64,000 nucleotides of DNA from Acidimicrobiales bacterium (GTDB taxonomy: Bacteria > Actinomycetota > Acidimicrobiia > Acidimicrobiales > SZUA-35). The position numbers and the translations under genes are program-made. This document shows, in pieces, positions 1 through 8,525 of the stretch (position 1 is the stretch's first letter; each line of letters opens with the position of its first letter). The notes below the pieces were generated by a model. That model had not been told where the DNA came from and made no database searches. It saw nothing but the letters and a program-made list of their open reading frames with translations. Location: contig JABDIY010000049.1 of assembly GCA_013003535.1 (NCBI GenBank), positions 62,001 to 126,000 on the forward strand, in the 5' to 3' direction.

Positions 1-39
1 AAGAACAGCATGATTCATTCGAACTGCGGGGATTGCCAT
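1..39 (-). CDS. Partial CDS, probable VOC-fold protein (N-terminus only)
   Basis: Reading the minus strand from the window edge, an ATG at 39 opens a frame giving MAIPAVRMNHAVL, preceded by a good ribosome binding site (GGAGAGGG about 6 nt upstream). An N-terminal Met-Asn-His-Ala-Val-Leu strand is typical of the vicinal-oxygen-chelate (glyoxalase/extradiol dioxygenase) fold, where the His can be a metal ligand. It follows the hydratase, acetaldehyde dehydrogenase and aldolase genes on the same strand, so a ring-cleaving or related VOC enzyme would fit the pathway. Only 13 residues are visible, so the family call is an inference from a very short stretch. Confidence 0.5.
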   Translation of the reverse strand, partial: MAIPAVRMNHAVL

Positions 40-95
40 GCCCTCTCCAACCCCGTTCTCTGGCAAATGCTTCCCGACGCGGGGTGATGGGCGCG

Positions 96-1136
96 CTAGC
101 GGCTACGGGCGGCCACGAGGTCGAGCGCAACATCGATGATCATGTCTTCCTGCCCGCCGACCATCCGACGTCTGCCAAGTTCCAACAAGATGGTGCGAGT
201 ATCGAGGCCATACATCTCGGCGGCCTTCTCGGCATGACGAAGGAAGCTGCTGTAAACACCGGCATATCCCAGACTGAGCGTCTCACGGTCCACCCGCACC
301 GGTCGGTCCTGGAGTGGTCGGACGAGTTCCTCGGCGGCATCCATCAGCATGTTCACGTCGCAGCCGTGCTGCCAGCCCTCCAAGTTCGCAACTGCGATCA
401 ACGGTTCCAGCGGACAGTTCCCGGCTCCAGCACCCATGCCGGCCAGAGATGCATCGACGCGATAACACCCCTCTTCTACCGCGACCACAGTGTTGGCAAC
501 TCCGAAGGTGAGGTTGTGGTGGGCGTGGATACCGATCTCGGTGTCTGGTTTCAGGACATCACGGTAGGCCCGCATCCGGGCGCGAACATCCCCCATGGTG
601 AGTCGACCCCCGGAGTCGGTGATGTAGACGCACTGTGCGCCTGCGGACTCCATCCGTTTGGCTTGCTGTGCCAACGCCGCCGGTTCGTTCATGTGGCTCA
701 TCATGAGGAACCCAGCCACGTCCATACCGATCTCGCGTGCTTGAGCGATGTGCTGATCGGCGATATCAGCCTCGGTGCAATGTGTGGCGATTCGAACGCT
801 GCGAACGCCAATGTCCCAGGCCCGGTGAAGGTCTTCGATCGTGCCGATCCCGGGCAGCAGCAGCGTGGTGAGAATCGCATGCTCCAAAACGTCGGCCGCC
901 TCCTCCAACCATTCCCAATCGGTGTGGGCCCCGAAACCGTAGTTGAAGGATGATCCAGCGATTCCGTCGCCATGGGCAACCTCCACGGCGTCCACACCAG
1001 CGGCATCAAGTGCCTTACAGATGGAGCGGACGTGTTCGATTCCGTACTGGTGGCGAATGGCGTGCATGCCGTCGCGCAGGGTCACATCTTGCACATACAA
1101 CTTCACTGGCGCCCTGCTTTCCCCGTCGGCGGTCAT
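96..1136 (-). CDS. dmpG: 4-hydroxy-2-oxovalerate aldolase
   Basis: The enzyme cleaves 4-hydroxy-2-oxopentanoate to pyruvate and acetaldehyde, the last carbon-carbon cut of catechol meta-cleavage. The 346-residue length is normal for the family. The HMGL-like TIM barrel opens with DVTLRDG at about residue 17, and the metal-binding GIHAHHN motif lies at about 202-208. The start overlaps the stop of the acetaldehyde dehydrogenase gene by 4 nt (ATGA), so the two are translationally coupled. In known systems aldolase and dehydrogenase form a complex that channels acetaldehyde, and this gene order agrees. The track shows several overlapping ORFs here (for example 33..953 +) that are only shadows. 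Confidence 0.95.
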   Translation of the reverse strand: MTADGESRAPVKLYVQDVTLRDGMHAIRHQYGIEHVRSICKALDAAGVDAVEVAHGDGIAGSSFNYGFGAHTDWEWLEEAADVLEHAILTTLLLPGIGTIEDLHRAWDIGVRSVRIATHCTEADIADQHIAQAREIGMDVAGFLMMSHMNEPAALAQQAKRMESAGAQCVYITDSGGRLTMGDVRARMRAYRDVLKPDTEIGIHAHHNLTFGVANTVVAVEEGCYRVDASLAGMGAGAGNCPLEPLIAVANLEGWQHGCDVNMLMDAAEELVRPLQDRPVRVDRETLSLGYAGVYSSFLRHAEKAAEMYGLDTRTILLELGRRRMVGGQEDMIIDVALDLVAARSR

Positions 1137-2059
1137 GCCGAAACCGCCGTGGCAATCTGTTCTGCTGTGCGAATGGCCGCCGAGGTCATGATGTCAAGGT
1201 TGCCGGCGTAGGAGGGGAGGTAGTGACCTGCCCCTTCCACCTCGAGAAAGATGCTGACTTTCCACCCCGTGAACTTGCGGTCCAGTTCGGGGATACGTAC
1301 GGCATTGGATCCGTCGAGCGATTCGAACTGCACGTTCTGTTTCAGCCGATAGCCCGGGACGTACTCCTGCACGGTCGCCACCATCTTCGCTACCGATGAC
1401 TCAATCGCTTCCGGTTCACCTTCTTCCACCAAGCAGAACACGGTGTTTCTCATGATCAATGGCGGTTCGGCCGGGTTGAGGACGATGATGGCTTTCCCCC
1501 GTTGGGCGCCGCCTACTACTTCGATCGCTTTGGCTGTGGTCTCTGTGAACTCGTCGATATTCGCCCTGGTACCGGGCCCGGCGGATCGGGACGAGATAGA
1601 ACTGACGATCTCGCCATAGACAACGGGAGCCACCTGATGCACCGCATTCACCATCGGCACGGTGGCCTGGCCGCCACAGGTGACCATGTTGATATTGGGT
1701 TCCGAGAGGTGCTGGGCGAGGTTGATCGGCGGAATGACATAGGGGCCGATCGCCGCAGGTGTGAGGTCGAGAATCCGCTTCCCGTGTTGTCGCAGGATCC
1801 GATCGTGGGTGGCGTGAGCACCGGCGGAAGTGGCGTCGAAAACCAGTTCGACGTCCGCGAATTCGTCCATTGCGACGAGGCCGTCGATACCAGACGCGGT
1901 AGTAGCGACGCCCATACGGTTGGCACGAGCGAGACCGTCGGACTCAGGGTCGATACCCACCATGGCGATCACCTCGATGTCCTCGCTCGTTCGTTTCGAT
2001 TTGATAAGGAGGTCGGTCCCGATATTTCCCGAACCGATCACAGCGGTCTTCAGGGTCAC
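1133..2059 (-). CDS. mhpF: Acetaldehyde dehydrogenase (acylating)
   Basis: Converts acetaldehyde, CoA and NAD+ to acetyl-CoA and so closes the meta-cleavage pathway. The protein is 308 residues, the usual size for the MhpF/DmpF family. It starts with a Rossmann nucleotide-binding motif ([10 protein letters not shown], about residues 7-16) and carries the catalytic cysteine in [11 protein letters not shown] (Cys about 128). Both ends overlap their neighbours by 4 nt: its start overlaps the hydratase stop and its stop overlaps the aldolase start. The three genes therefore form one tightly coupled transcription unit on the minus strand. Confidence 0.95.
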   Translation of the reverse strand: MTLKTAVIGSGNIGTDLLIKSKRTSEDIEVIAMVGIDPESDGLARANRMGVATTASGIDGLVAMDEFADVELVFDATSAGAHATHDRILRQHGKRILDLTPAAIGPYVIPPINLAQHLSEPNINMVTCGGQATVPMVNAVHQVAPVVYGEIVSSISSRSAGPGTRANIDEFTETTAKAIEVVGGAQRGKAIIVLNPAEPPLIMRNTVFCLVEEGEPEAIESSVAKMVATVQEYVPGYRLKQNVQFESLDGSNAVRIPELDRKFTGWKVSIFLEVEGAGHYLPSYAGNLDIMTSAAIRTAEQIATAVSA

Positions 2060-2868
2060 TTCTTCGCTCCTTCGGTTGAGCGGTCAGGCAGACGGCAGGA
2101 AACCGTTCCCAGTCCAGTAATGGTGGCACGAACGTGGTCGCCAGGTAGCAAGGGGTGCATCGGACCCAGCGCACCGGTGAGAACGATGTCCCCGGCAGCC
2201 ATGGGAATGCCACGACGGGCGACTTCGTTCACAAGCCAAAGGGCCGCGTTGAGGGGGTTGTGGAGGCACGCAGCACCAGTCCCCTCACTCACGACCTCAC
2301 CGTTGACCGACATCGACATTTCGACGGCCCGAACGTCGACTGCGGACAATGGCACCGGCATGTTACCGATCACAAACACCCCTGAGCTTCCGTTGTCGGC
2401 GATCGTGTCTGTAATCCGGATGTCCCAGTTCTCGATGCGGGAGTCGACAATCTCCAATGCCGCGACCGCATAATCCGTAGCGCTGATCAAATCAACAATG
2501 GTGCTGTCTGGCCGGGCCAGGTCTGATCCGAGGACCAGTGCAATCTCGGCCTCCGCCCGGGGCTGGATCAGGCGATTCGCCGGCAGGTCGACACCGGACG
2601 GGAATGCCATGTCGGCAAAAAGTGCGCCAAAGTCGGGTTGATTCACACCCAGCTGTTCCTGAACAACTGGATTGGTGAGGCCGATCTTGCGACCGATCAA
2701 ACGACGCCCGGCGGCCACACCGTAATCGGTTATCGACTGTTGCACGGCGTATGCCGAATCGAGATCCAGGGCGTCGAAATCGTCTCGAATCGGGGTGGTG
2801 GCCCTTCGGGTGAGTTCGGCCTCCAGCAACCTGGCGGCCGCCTCGCTCACCCTTGCTTGATCGGTCAT
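2056..2868 (-). CDS. 2-keto-4-pentenoate hydratase / related FAH-superfamily enzyme
   Basis: A 270-residue member of the MhpD/hydratase family, which adds water to 2-hydroxypenta-2,4-dienoate to give 4-hydroxy-2-oxovalerate, the substrate of the aldolase downstream. Visible family features are the [13 protein letters not shown] segment, the acidic [12 protein letters not shown] metal-site region, the ALEIVDSRI stretch and the C-terminal [11 protein letters not shown] chose the ATG at 2868 (MTDQARVSE) because GAGGGG lies just upstream. The ORF track extends 60 codons further, into sequence that does not resemble the family. A decarboxylase role (2-oxo-3-hexenedioate decarboxylase) is possible, since the two families are close. 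Confidence 0.88.
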   Translation of the reverse strand: MTDQARVSEAAARLLEAELTRRATTPIRDDFDALDLDSAYAVQQSITDYGVAAGRRLIGRKIGLTNPVVQEQLGVNQPDFGALFADMAFPSGVDLPANRLIQPRAEAEIALVLGSDLARPDSTIVDLISATDYAVAALEIVDSRIENWDIRITDTIADNGSSGVFVIGNMPVPLSAVDVRAVEMSMSVNGEVVSEGTGAACLHNPLNAALWLVNEVARRGIPMAAGDIVLTGALGPMHPLLPGDHVRATITGLGTVSCRLPDRSTEGAKK

Positions 2869-3032
2869 CAATCCCCCTCGTGTGTCGCTGCGCAGGGTAT
2901 GCCACCCGCGACGAGCGAACAAAGAACCGTCCCAACCCTTGGAACGATCTGCTGGTTCATAACACAGGCCAACGGGTGGTTTGCCACATGAACTATCGTA
3001 AAGGCATCGCCACCTTCGGCCGAAAAGGTGAC

Positions 3033-3617
3033 ATGGCGGACACCTCACTCAGCGGATCGAACGCGGGATTATTCTCCCCTGAACAGGGCAAACAACTTGC
3101 GCAAAAGGGGTACGAGCTGCTGATCAGAGTGGCCACGAAGGCGAGTCAGGTGGCCCTTGTGCTCTTTGTCATGGCCTCCCTGATCTGTGTATCAGCACTC
3201 ATTACGGGGCTATTGGCCTTATCAGGAACGGTTCGAGCCCTTTGGCTGATCGGTGGCGGCATGATCACGGTGATCGGCGTCGGCGCGGCGTTTCGATCGT
3301 GGCGATCGCTGACCAGGATCACCGAGCAGGCTGCCGGTATCAGCGAAAGCTTCGACCGTCTGATCGAGACAGTCTCCAACGCCAACGTCTTCCGCTCGCT
3401 CGATGAGGCAGAGGTAGAAAGCATGGGTGTGTTCCGGCAGGCAAAATTGACCCGCACCATCAAGCGCACGATCAAAGATTCGATCGGTGAGTTTCAGGAC
3501 CTGTCCTCGGCGTTCGCCGCAGTGTCAACGTTCCCGTCTGTTGCCATCACTGCGCTCGCCGCCATCGTCATCAGTGGCAGTCTCGGTTTCATCTTCTTGG
3601 TCATGCTTCTGACCTGA
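3033..3617 (+). CDS. Small integral membrane protein, function unknown
   Basis: A 194-residue protein with three hydrophobic stretches: a long one near residues 37-65 (VALVLFVMASLICVSALITG), a second soon after (LWLIGGGMITVIGVGAA) and one at the C-terminus (ITALAAIVISGSLGFIFLVMLL). Between the second and third lies a soluble, mostly helical segment with several basic residues. I prefer the ATG at 3033 (MADTSLSG), which has AAAAGGTG just upstream; an in-frame ATG at 2988 is also possible. The gene is divergent from the hydratase operon and convergent with the SDR gene. I recognise no family. Confidence 0.7.
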   Translation: MADTSLSGSNAGLFSPEQGKQLAQKGYELLIRVATKASQVALVLFVMASLICVSALITGLLALSGTVRALWLIGGGMITVIGVGAAFRSWRSLTRITEQAAGISESFDRLIETVSNANVFRSLDEAEVESMGVFRQAKLTRTIKRTIKDSIGEFQDLSSAFAAVSTFPSVAITALAAIVISGSLGFIFLVMLLT

Positions 3618-3639
3618 ATTCAGGGGACGTGCGGCACGG

Positions 3640-4413
3640 TCAGGCCATCGTGAGTCCGCCGGAGACCGACAGGGTTTGGCCGGTGACGAAAGCAGCTTCC
3701 TCCGACGCGAAATAGGCCACCGCCGAAGCCACGTCGCGGGGTTGCCCAAGGCGCTTCATCGGGACTGCACGGGCCATAGCCCCGATAACTTTCTCACCGT
3801 CATCGCTGGCGGCCACCATGCCTTCGAGTAGCGGGGTTTGCGTGGGACCGGGACAAACCACGTTGGCGGTGATCCCGCTCTGCGCCATCTCTCGAGCGAT
3901 TGTCTTGGTGAAGGAAACCACGCCGCCTTTGGCCCCGGAATACACCGCCTCCAAAGATGAGCCAACCAGAGCGGCATCTGAGCTGATATTCACCAACCGA
4001 CCCCAGCCCTGCTCGACCATGGCCGGAAGGCAGCGATGCGTTGTGCGGAGCATGCCCTTGAAGTTGATATCGATCACCTTGTCCCAAAAGGTTTCATCGG
4101 TGTCGAGAAACGGCACCAACGCATCCCAGCCGGCACAATTGACGAGAATCCCGACGGGACCGAGGTCTTCGATCGTTCTGAGGTACCCCTCGCTGACAGA
4201 GTGATCGCTCGTGACGTCCACGGCCACGGCGATCGCCTTGCCACCGGAGCCGGAGACCATTGCCGCTGTTTCAGCGGCAGTGGCGCTATTGAGATCAGCG
4301 ACGGCGACGCTCCGGCCCTCTCCGGCGAGCGCTAGGCAAACAGCCCGACCGATACCGCTGCCGCCCCCGGTCACAAGTGCGACCCTGGCAGCGTCGTGCG
4401 AATGGCTGTTCAT
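3640..4413 (-). CDS. SDR-family dehydrogenase, BadH-like (2-hydroxycyclohexanecarboxyl-CoA dehydrogenase-like)
   Basis: A 257-residue classical short-chain dehydrogenase. It has the cofactor motif TGGGSGIG (about residues 15-22), NCAG (about 92-95), the catalytic serine in NISSDAALVGSS and the YSGAK catalytic Tyr/Lys pair (Tyr about 158, Lys about 162). The acidic residue at the end of beta-2 (VADLN) suggests NAD(H). From memory, the segments SDAA-VGSS-EAVY, VVCPGPT-T-LL and the C-terminal GQTLSVSGGLTM resemble BadH of alicyclic-acid degradation more than FabG. That fits the catabolic operon nearby but remains an inference. The start ATG directly follows the CCA of tRNA-Arg, leaving no room for a leader if the tRNA is processed. 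Confidence 0.85.
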   Translation of the reverse strand: MNSHSHDAARVALVTGGGSGIGRAVCLALAGEGRSVAVADLNSATAAETAAMVSGSGGKAIAVAVDVTSDHSVSEGYLRTIEDLGPVGILVNCAGWDALVPFLDTDETFWDKVIDINFKGMLRTTHRCLPAMVEQGWGRLVNISSDAALVGSSLEAVYSGAKGGVVSFTKTIAREMAQSGITANVVCPGPTQTPLLEGMVAASDDGEKVIGAMARAVPMKRLGQPRDVASAVAYFASEEAAFVTGQTLSVSGGLTMA

Positions 4414-4490
4414 TGGCGCCCACGCGAGGACTCGAACCCCGAACCTGAGAGGTAGAAGCTCTCTGCTCTATCCAGTTGAGCTACGTAGGC
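4414..4490 (-). tRNA. tRNA-Arg (anticodon TCT), CCA encoded
   Basis: The minus strand reads GCCTACG (acceptor 5' strand), a D-arm TAGCTCAACTGGATAGAGC, the anticodon arm GAGAG-CTTCTAC-CTCTC with TCT at positions 34-36, a T-arm containing GGTTCGAGTCC, the acceptor 3' strand CGTGGGC, discriminator G and an encoded CCA. The acceptor stem pairs fully with one G-T wobble. It reads AGA codons. The CCA is immediately followed by the ATG of the SDR gene. Confidence 0.96.
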
Positions 4491-4503
4491 AAGCTCGATC
4501 TCC

Positions 4504-4509
4504 ATTATA
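4504..4509 (-). promoter_or_regulatory. Probable -10 element of the tRNA-Arg promoter
   Basis: A perfect TATAAT on the minus strand lies 13 nt upstream of the tRNA-Arg 5' end, as expected for a vegetative -10 box. I see no convincing -35 hexamer at 16-18 nt further upstream (the region reads GGGTCC). The same promoter would also transcribe the SDR gene, which begins where the tRNA ends. Confidence 0.6.
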
Positions 4510-4595
4510 GCCCCATCGTGGGCACCGGACCCGGTGAGTTCTTGGTTGGCAGCATTCGCCGCTCGCACCCAAATGGGCGATGGTGTGGGGTCCGA

Positions 4596-5801
4596 CTACG
4601 GCATCGCTCTTGCGAAGTACTCGTGAACGGCTGCCACCATGATCCGTACTCCGATGGCTATGGCCCGTTCGTCTACATCGAAATAGCCGGCATGGAGATC
4701 CAGCCGGGGACCAGTGTTGTCAGGGTTATGAGTGCCGACGCGGATGTACACCGCCGGCACTTCGCGTGTGAACCAGGCGAAGTCGTCGGCCCCCCAGCTC
4801 TGCTCAGCTTGGCGAATACTCGCTTCGGTGAGCTGAGCGACACCGGCCCGTCGCACAATTTCAACCATCCCCGGATCATTCACGACGGGAGGCACGCCGT
4901 GAGTGTAGGAAACCCGATGTACGGCCGGAGTGTCGGCCAGGACTTCCTCGAGGGCCTGATCGAAAAGTTCGGGCAGCCGCTCCCACAACGCCGACGACGG
5001 CGTCCGCAGCGACGCTCGTAACACACCATGTGATGGGATGACGTTGCCGGCATCGCCGGCGTGGAAGGCACCAAAGACCAACTTGACCGAACCAGCGCCA
5101 CCGGCCAAATCCTGGAGCCGGATTGGCAAATCGATCACCAGACGGGATGCAACCGTGATGAGGTCAACTGTTTCCTCAGGCCGCGCCGTGTGCCCACCCG
5201 GCCCGGACAACGCAATCTCCACCATGTCGGCCGCTGACGTAATGGCGCCCTCCCGTAACGCAATCGTGCCCACATCCATCTTCGGCATGCAATGCACGCC
5301 CATTACGGCCGACACGCCATCCAGCCCTCCGTCGCTGATGACGTCGAGAGCGCCACCGGGAACGCGCTCCTCGGCCGGTTGGAAGAGGAAACGGAGGGAA
5401 CCGGGCAACTGGTCTCGATGGTGGGCAAAGTACAGCGCCGTACCCATCATGATCGCAGTGTGCACATCGTGGCCACATGCATGAGCTACCCCTGGGACCT
5501 GGCTACGGTACGGCACCTCCTTCATGTCGTCCATCGCCAGCGCATCGATGTCGGCCCGTAGTGCAAGCCGCCGTGGGTCAGTTCGAGTGTCAGAGGGGTC
5601 TAGGTCTGATACCAACCCCGTTCCTACCGCGAGGGTGCGGGTGGCAAGACCAGCCAACCGCAACCGCTCGGACACCAGCTCGGTGGTGGCGTGCTCGGCA
5701 CCGCTCAGCTCAGGATGGGCATGAATGTTGCGCCGAATGGCAATCAGCCCTTCGGTGTGTACGGCCAGCCAGTCGTCCAGCACAGGGTCCCTCTCAGTCA
5801 T
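4596..5801 (-). CDS. M20-family metallo-amidohydrolase
   Basis: A 401-residue zinc amidohydrolase of the M20D group (hippurate hydrolase, N-acyl-amino-acid or IAA-amino-acid hydrolase type), which releases a carboxylic acid and an amino acid from an amide. It shows the family signatures: RRNIHAHPELSG near the N-terminus, ACGHDVHTA and FQPAEE with metal ligands, the dimerisation-domain GPGGHTARP and the late GADDFAW with a glutamine/aspartate-rich site. The start is ATG at 5801, with a GGAG about 9 nt upstream. The substrate cannot be read from sequence. The closeness to aromatic/alicyclic catabolism genes makes an aroyl- or acyl-amino-acid substrate reasonable, as inference only. Confidence 0.9.
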   Translation of the reverse strand: MTERDPVLDDWLAVHTEGLIAIRRNIHAHPELSGAEHATTELVSERLRLAGLATRTLAVGTGLVSDLDPSDTRTDPRRLALRADIDALAMDDMKEVPYRSQVPGVAHACGHDVHTAIMMGTALYFAHHRDQLPGSLRFLFQPAEERVPGGALDVISDGGLDGVSAVMGVHCMPKMDVGTIALREGAITSAADMVEIALSGPGGHTARPEETVDLITVASRLVIDLPIRLQDLAGGAGSVKLVFGAFHAGDAGNVIPSHGVLRASLRTPSSALWERLPELFDQALEEVLADTPAVHRVSYTHGVPPVVNDPGMVEIVRRAGVAQLTEASIRQAEQSWGADDFAWFTREVPAVYIRVGTHNPDNTGPRLDLHAGYFDVDERAIAIGVRIMVAAVHEYFARAMP

Positions 5802-5881
5802 CAGGCTCCGCTATTCGCTGGAAACACTTGCGGGCCAGCTCATCCACCAGGTCATTCACCACTTCAGCAGGGTACCGCTGC

Positions 5882-5974
5882 GCGAGGACAGAAGGTAAAG
5901 CGAAGCGAGCCGAGCGGAAAGCCCGAGGCGCCCCAGCGCCGAAGGGCGCAAAGCGAGGACAGAAGGCAGAGCGA
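5882..5974. repeat. Short direct repeat pair flanking a GC-rich hairpin
   Basis: Two 22-nt copies, GCGAGGACAGAAGGTAAAGCGA (5882-5903) and GCGAGGACAGAAGGCAGAGCGA (5953-5974), agree at 20 of 22 positions. Between them lies a GC-rich hairpin: GGCGC (5927-5931), loop CCCA, GCGCC (5936-5940), with outer GCCC/GGGC pairs (5921-5924 and 5944-5947). The second copy ends just where the upstream minus-strand gene stops. It resembles a dispersed intergenic repeat, but only this one occurrence is visible. Confidence 0.55.
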
Positions 5975-6664
5975 TTACAGGCCGGCGGGCCGGGGCACTT
6001 GCACCGTCTTGGCTAGCGCAACGTTGATGATGGCGATGGCGGGCCCCATCTCGGAGCGGAGCTGCTGAGAGAGTTTGCGGGTCTTCAGAACGGACGAAAC
6101 AAGGCTGAAGCCGGCGTATTGCAGCCAGTACTCCTTGGGAGCCCGGTCATAGTGCGACATCGTGTAGACCTCTCGCGGGATCTGCACCGTCTGCAAATAC
6201 TTGATCATTCCAACTTTGGCGTACCCCAGCGAGCTGGCTCGGAGATCTCGAATCTTGCGATCGGTGACCCGGTTGAAGGTCTCCACCCAGTCGGTTGTGA
6301 CCGGAGCGTCCTCGGTCCAGTCGGCCACCATGATGCATGCGGCTGCGGAACGGAAGAGCCCGATCAACCGGTCGTTTCGGACTTCAAGGGTGAGCGAGTC
6401 ATCCTCCAGCAGGAACTCGAACGTTTCGAGCAGAACGAAAGAGATCGGTTCGTCTCGATCCTGCGCAGCCGTGAACTCCGTGACCTGGGCCCGCTGGGCG
6501 GCGAGGCTGTTCAACTGATCGTTGAAACCAGCGGTGCGGGCCTGATGTTCGACCAGCTCACTCTGTTCCAGCTCGATCGTTTCCAAAAGCGCGCCAAGAG
6601 ATGCCAGAACCGCCTGCTTGTTCGAGGGTGCCGACGTGGCAGCGATGATCTCAGCAGCATCCAT
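5975..6664 (-). CDS. Hypothetical helical protein, function unknown
   Basis: A 229-residue protein I do not recognise. The ORF track starts at 6892, but that extension runs back over the divergent engB gene. The ATG at 6664 (MDAAEIIAATS) has a strong AGGAAGG about 6 nt upstream and is preferred. Its first 75 residues are rich in Ala, Leu, Glu and Gln and look helical or coiled-coil; a Tyr/Trp-rich segment (REVYTMSHYDRAPKEYWLQY) lies in the last third. There is no signal peptide or membrane segment. It is divergent from engB. Confidence 0.75.
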   Translation of the reverse strand: MDAAEIIAATSAPSNKQAVLASLGALLETIELEQSELVEHQARTAGFNDQLNSLAAQRAQVTEFTAAQDRDEPISFVLLETFEFLLEDDSLTLEVRNDRLIGLFRSAAACIMVADWTEDAPVTTDWVETFNRVTDRKIRDLRASSLGYAKVGMIKYLQTVQIPREVYTMSHYDRAPKEYWLQYAGFSLVSSVLKTRKLSQQLRSEMGPAIAIINVALAKTVQVPRPAGL

Positions 6665-6742
6665 ACGCCTTCCTATCGACCGCGTCTTGGGTCCTCTTGA
6701 GATACTCAGAAGATCGGTTTGTTCTGCTCCTAGCCTGATCGC

Positions 6743-7339
6743 GTGAGACCTCTCGACATGCGCTTCTCGGAAAGTGCGACCAACCACAAGACCCTCCCGG
6801 TTATGAAGGCTGAGATCGCCGTTGTTGGTAGATCGAACGTTGGGAAAAGTACGCTGATCAATGCGATTACTAACCGGAAGAAACTGGCTCATGCATCAAA
6901 AACTCCCGGTCGTACCCAGCTGCTCAATCTTTTTGTCCTGAATGAGGACCCGCCCACTCGAGGGATCATGGATCTCCCGGGCTACGGATTCGCCAAAGGA
7001 GCGTCGAAAAAGGCGCAAGCCGATTGGGGACAAATGATCGAGAACTACCTGCTGGAACGGGAGTCGCTGGTGATGGTTTTGGTGCTTGTGGATGGTCGGC
7101 ACGGTCCAACCGATCTGGACAGCACCATGCTGGCGTGGCTCCGCTCGCATCGGGTTCCGCATACGGTTGTCGCCACCAAACACGACAAGGTCAAACCATC
7201 GATGCGCCAGAAGAGACGGAAGGAATTGGCCGCAGGATGTGGGCTCGAAGCGGGCGATGTCTTGTGGGTCAGTGCCACCACCGGCGTAAACATTGACCAG
7301 CTCAGGGGCCTCGCCTTGGATTGGCTGGCAGACGATTGA
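6743..7339 (+). CDS. engB: Ribosome biogenesis GTP-binding protein EngB/YsxC
   Basis: A 198-residue TRAFAC-class GTPase involved in late large-subunit assembly. All G motifs are visible: G1 GRSNVGKST (about 29-37), G2 threonine in KTPGRTQLLN, G3 DLPGYG, G4 TKHDK (usually TKxDK) and G5 VSATTG. Length is normal for YsxC. The track uses a GTG at 6743; an in-frame ATG at 6758 (MRFSES) is equally possible, and neither has a clear Shine-Dalgarno sequence, so the message may be leaderless. Confidence 0.95.
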   Translation: MRPLDMRFSESATNHKTLPVMKAEIAVVGRSNVGKSTLINAITNRKKLAHASKTPGRTQLLNLFVLNEDPPTRGIMDLPGYGFAKGASKKAQADWGQMIENYLLERESLVMVLVLVDGRHGPTDLDSTMLAWLRSHRVPHTVVATKHDKVKPSMRQKRRKELAAGCGLEAGDVLWVSATTGVNIDQLRGLALDWLADD

Positions 7340-7441
7340 CCCCGGAACTTCTTCAACCGGTTGCTTGAACAACGAGCTAGAAGGTAGGCCATATTAACCT
7401 ATCGGCTCAAGGAATTTTGCCCCCAGGCCGATGTCTGGTCC

Positions 7442-8521
7442 GTGCCCGCCGCATCCTCGCCATTTTCTCGCCAACTATTAGCACTTGCTGCAACCTTTCT
7501 CGCCGTTGTCATGGTGCCGATCACCCCCGCTGCAGCGACACGGGTGGTGGCTGACTCCACTCCGGTAGAAGGAGTGACCTCAGAGTCGTTGGCAATGTCG
7601 CCGCTGGAGCGGGCCCTCGCCGAACGGATCGCAGCCGATCACAATGACGCCCGCCGAGACGCCGGCCTCAGTGAATTACGGCAGATGCCTTCGCTGGCAC
7701 CATACGCCGGATCCAACAGCATGACCATGATGGCGACCCAGACGCTGGGCCACAGCGAAATCAGAGTGCTCCTCGACGACTTTCCTCAAAACATGTGGGC
7801 CGCCGAGAACGCATTGGTCATGTTCAATCCAGCTTCCGAAGCGACCGATCTTTGGCTGGGCTCACCCGAGCACGCCGCCAACATGATGGCTAGCCGTGCC
7901 ACCCACGTTTGGGTTGATGTTCGCTGCTCCGCCGAAGGCCGTATGTGGGTGACCAGCCAATACGTCGATGCCCCGGTTGCCCAAACCGACATCCTTCCCG
8001 GAGTTGACCTCCGGGTGAGCGATTCCGCTTCAGTCGACCTTCGCTGCCCCGTTGCGGTTGGACCCTTCGCTTCTGGTGAAGCGTTCGTAGCCCAGCAGTA
8101 TGAGGATTTCCTGGGACGCCCGGCCGATGCATCTGGCTTGGCTTACTGGACCGGAATGTTGAATACCCGCAAAGTCACGCCCGGCCAAGTCGTTCTGAGT
8201 TTCCTGAACTCACCCGAATTCGCCGGTCGTATCCGACCTCGTGCCGAAGCAGCGTTGTTGGCCTCTTCGGAGCTGCCCACGGTGGACGAGGTTGACTCTT
8301 GGCGGCGGACCCCGCCGCCGCAGGTCTCCACCAAGGCCGCTGCCGCCGGCGTGAAGTCACGGGTAGACGTGCTGATGATCTACGTCGGCATGCTGAATCG
8401 AACGCCAGACGCCAAGGGCTTTGCGTACTGGACCGGCTTGGCCGACCAAGAGGTCAGCTTGACCGTGCTCGTGAACGGGTTCCTGGCCTCCCCCGAATAC
8501 ACCGCCCGGGTGGGTTCATAG
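7442..8521 (+). CDS. Secreted CAP (SCP/PR-1) domain protein with two DUF4214 repeats
   Basis: A 359-residue exported protein. A GTG start gives a signal peptide (LLALAATFLAVVMVPITPAAA) ending near residue 32. It is followed by a CAP/SCP-like domain (about 55-185) with family features such as HNDARRDAGLSEL and LGHSEI. The C-terminal half carries two DUF4214 units, each with the pattern Y-x-x-x-x-GR/R-x-x-D-x-x-G-x-x-Y-W: FLGRPADASGLAYW and MLNRTPDAKGFAYW. DUF4214 is often found in surface proteins of Acidimicrobiia. Three other proteins in this window carry the same C-terminal module on different N-termini. Confidence 0.88.
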   Translation: MPAASSPFSRQLLALAATFLAVVMVPITPAAATRVVADSTPVEGVTSESLAMSPLERALAERIAADHNDARRDAGLSELRQMPSLAPYAGSNSMTMMATQTLGHSEIRVLLDDFPQNMWAAENALVMFNPASEATDLWLGSPEHAANMMASRATHVWVDVRCSAEGRMWVTSQYVDAPVAQTDILPGVDLRVSDSASVDLRCPVAVGPFASGEAFVAQQYEDFLGRPADASGLAYWTGMLNTRKVTPGQVVLSFLNSPEFAGRIRPRAEAALLASSELPTVDEVDSWRRTPPPQVSTKAAAAGVKSRVDVLMIYVGMLNRTPDAKGFAYWTGLADQEVSLTVLVNGFLASPEYTARVGS

Positions 8522-8525
8522 ACCG

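Noticed and set aside
33-953. Plus-strand ORF of 306 residues
   Set aside because: Lies antisense to the aldolase gene, which has all family motifs; the translated sequence has no recognisable domain.
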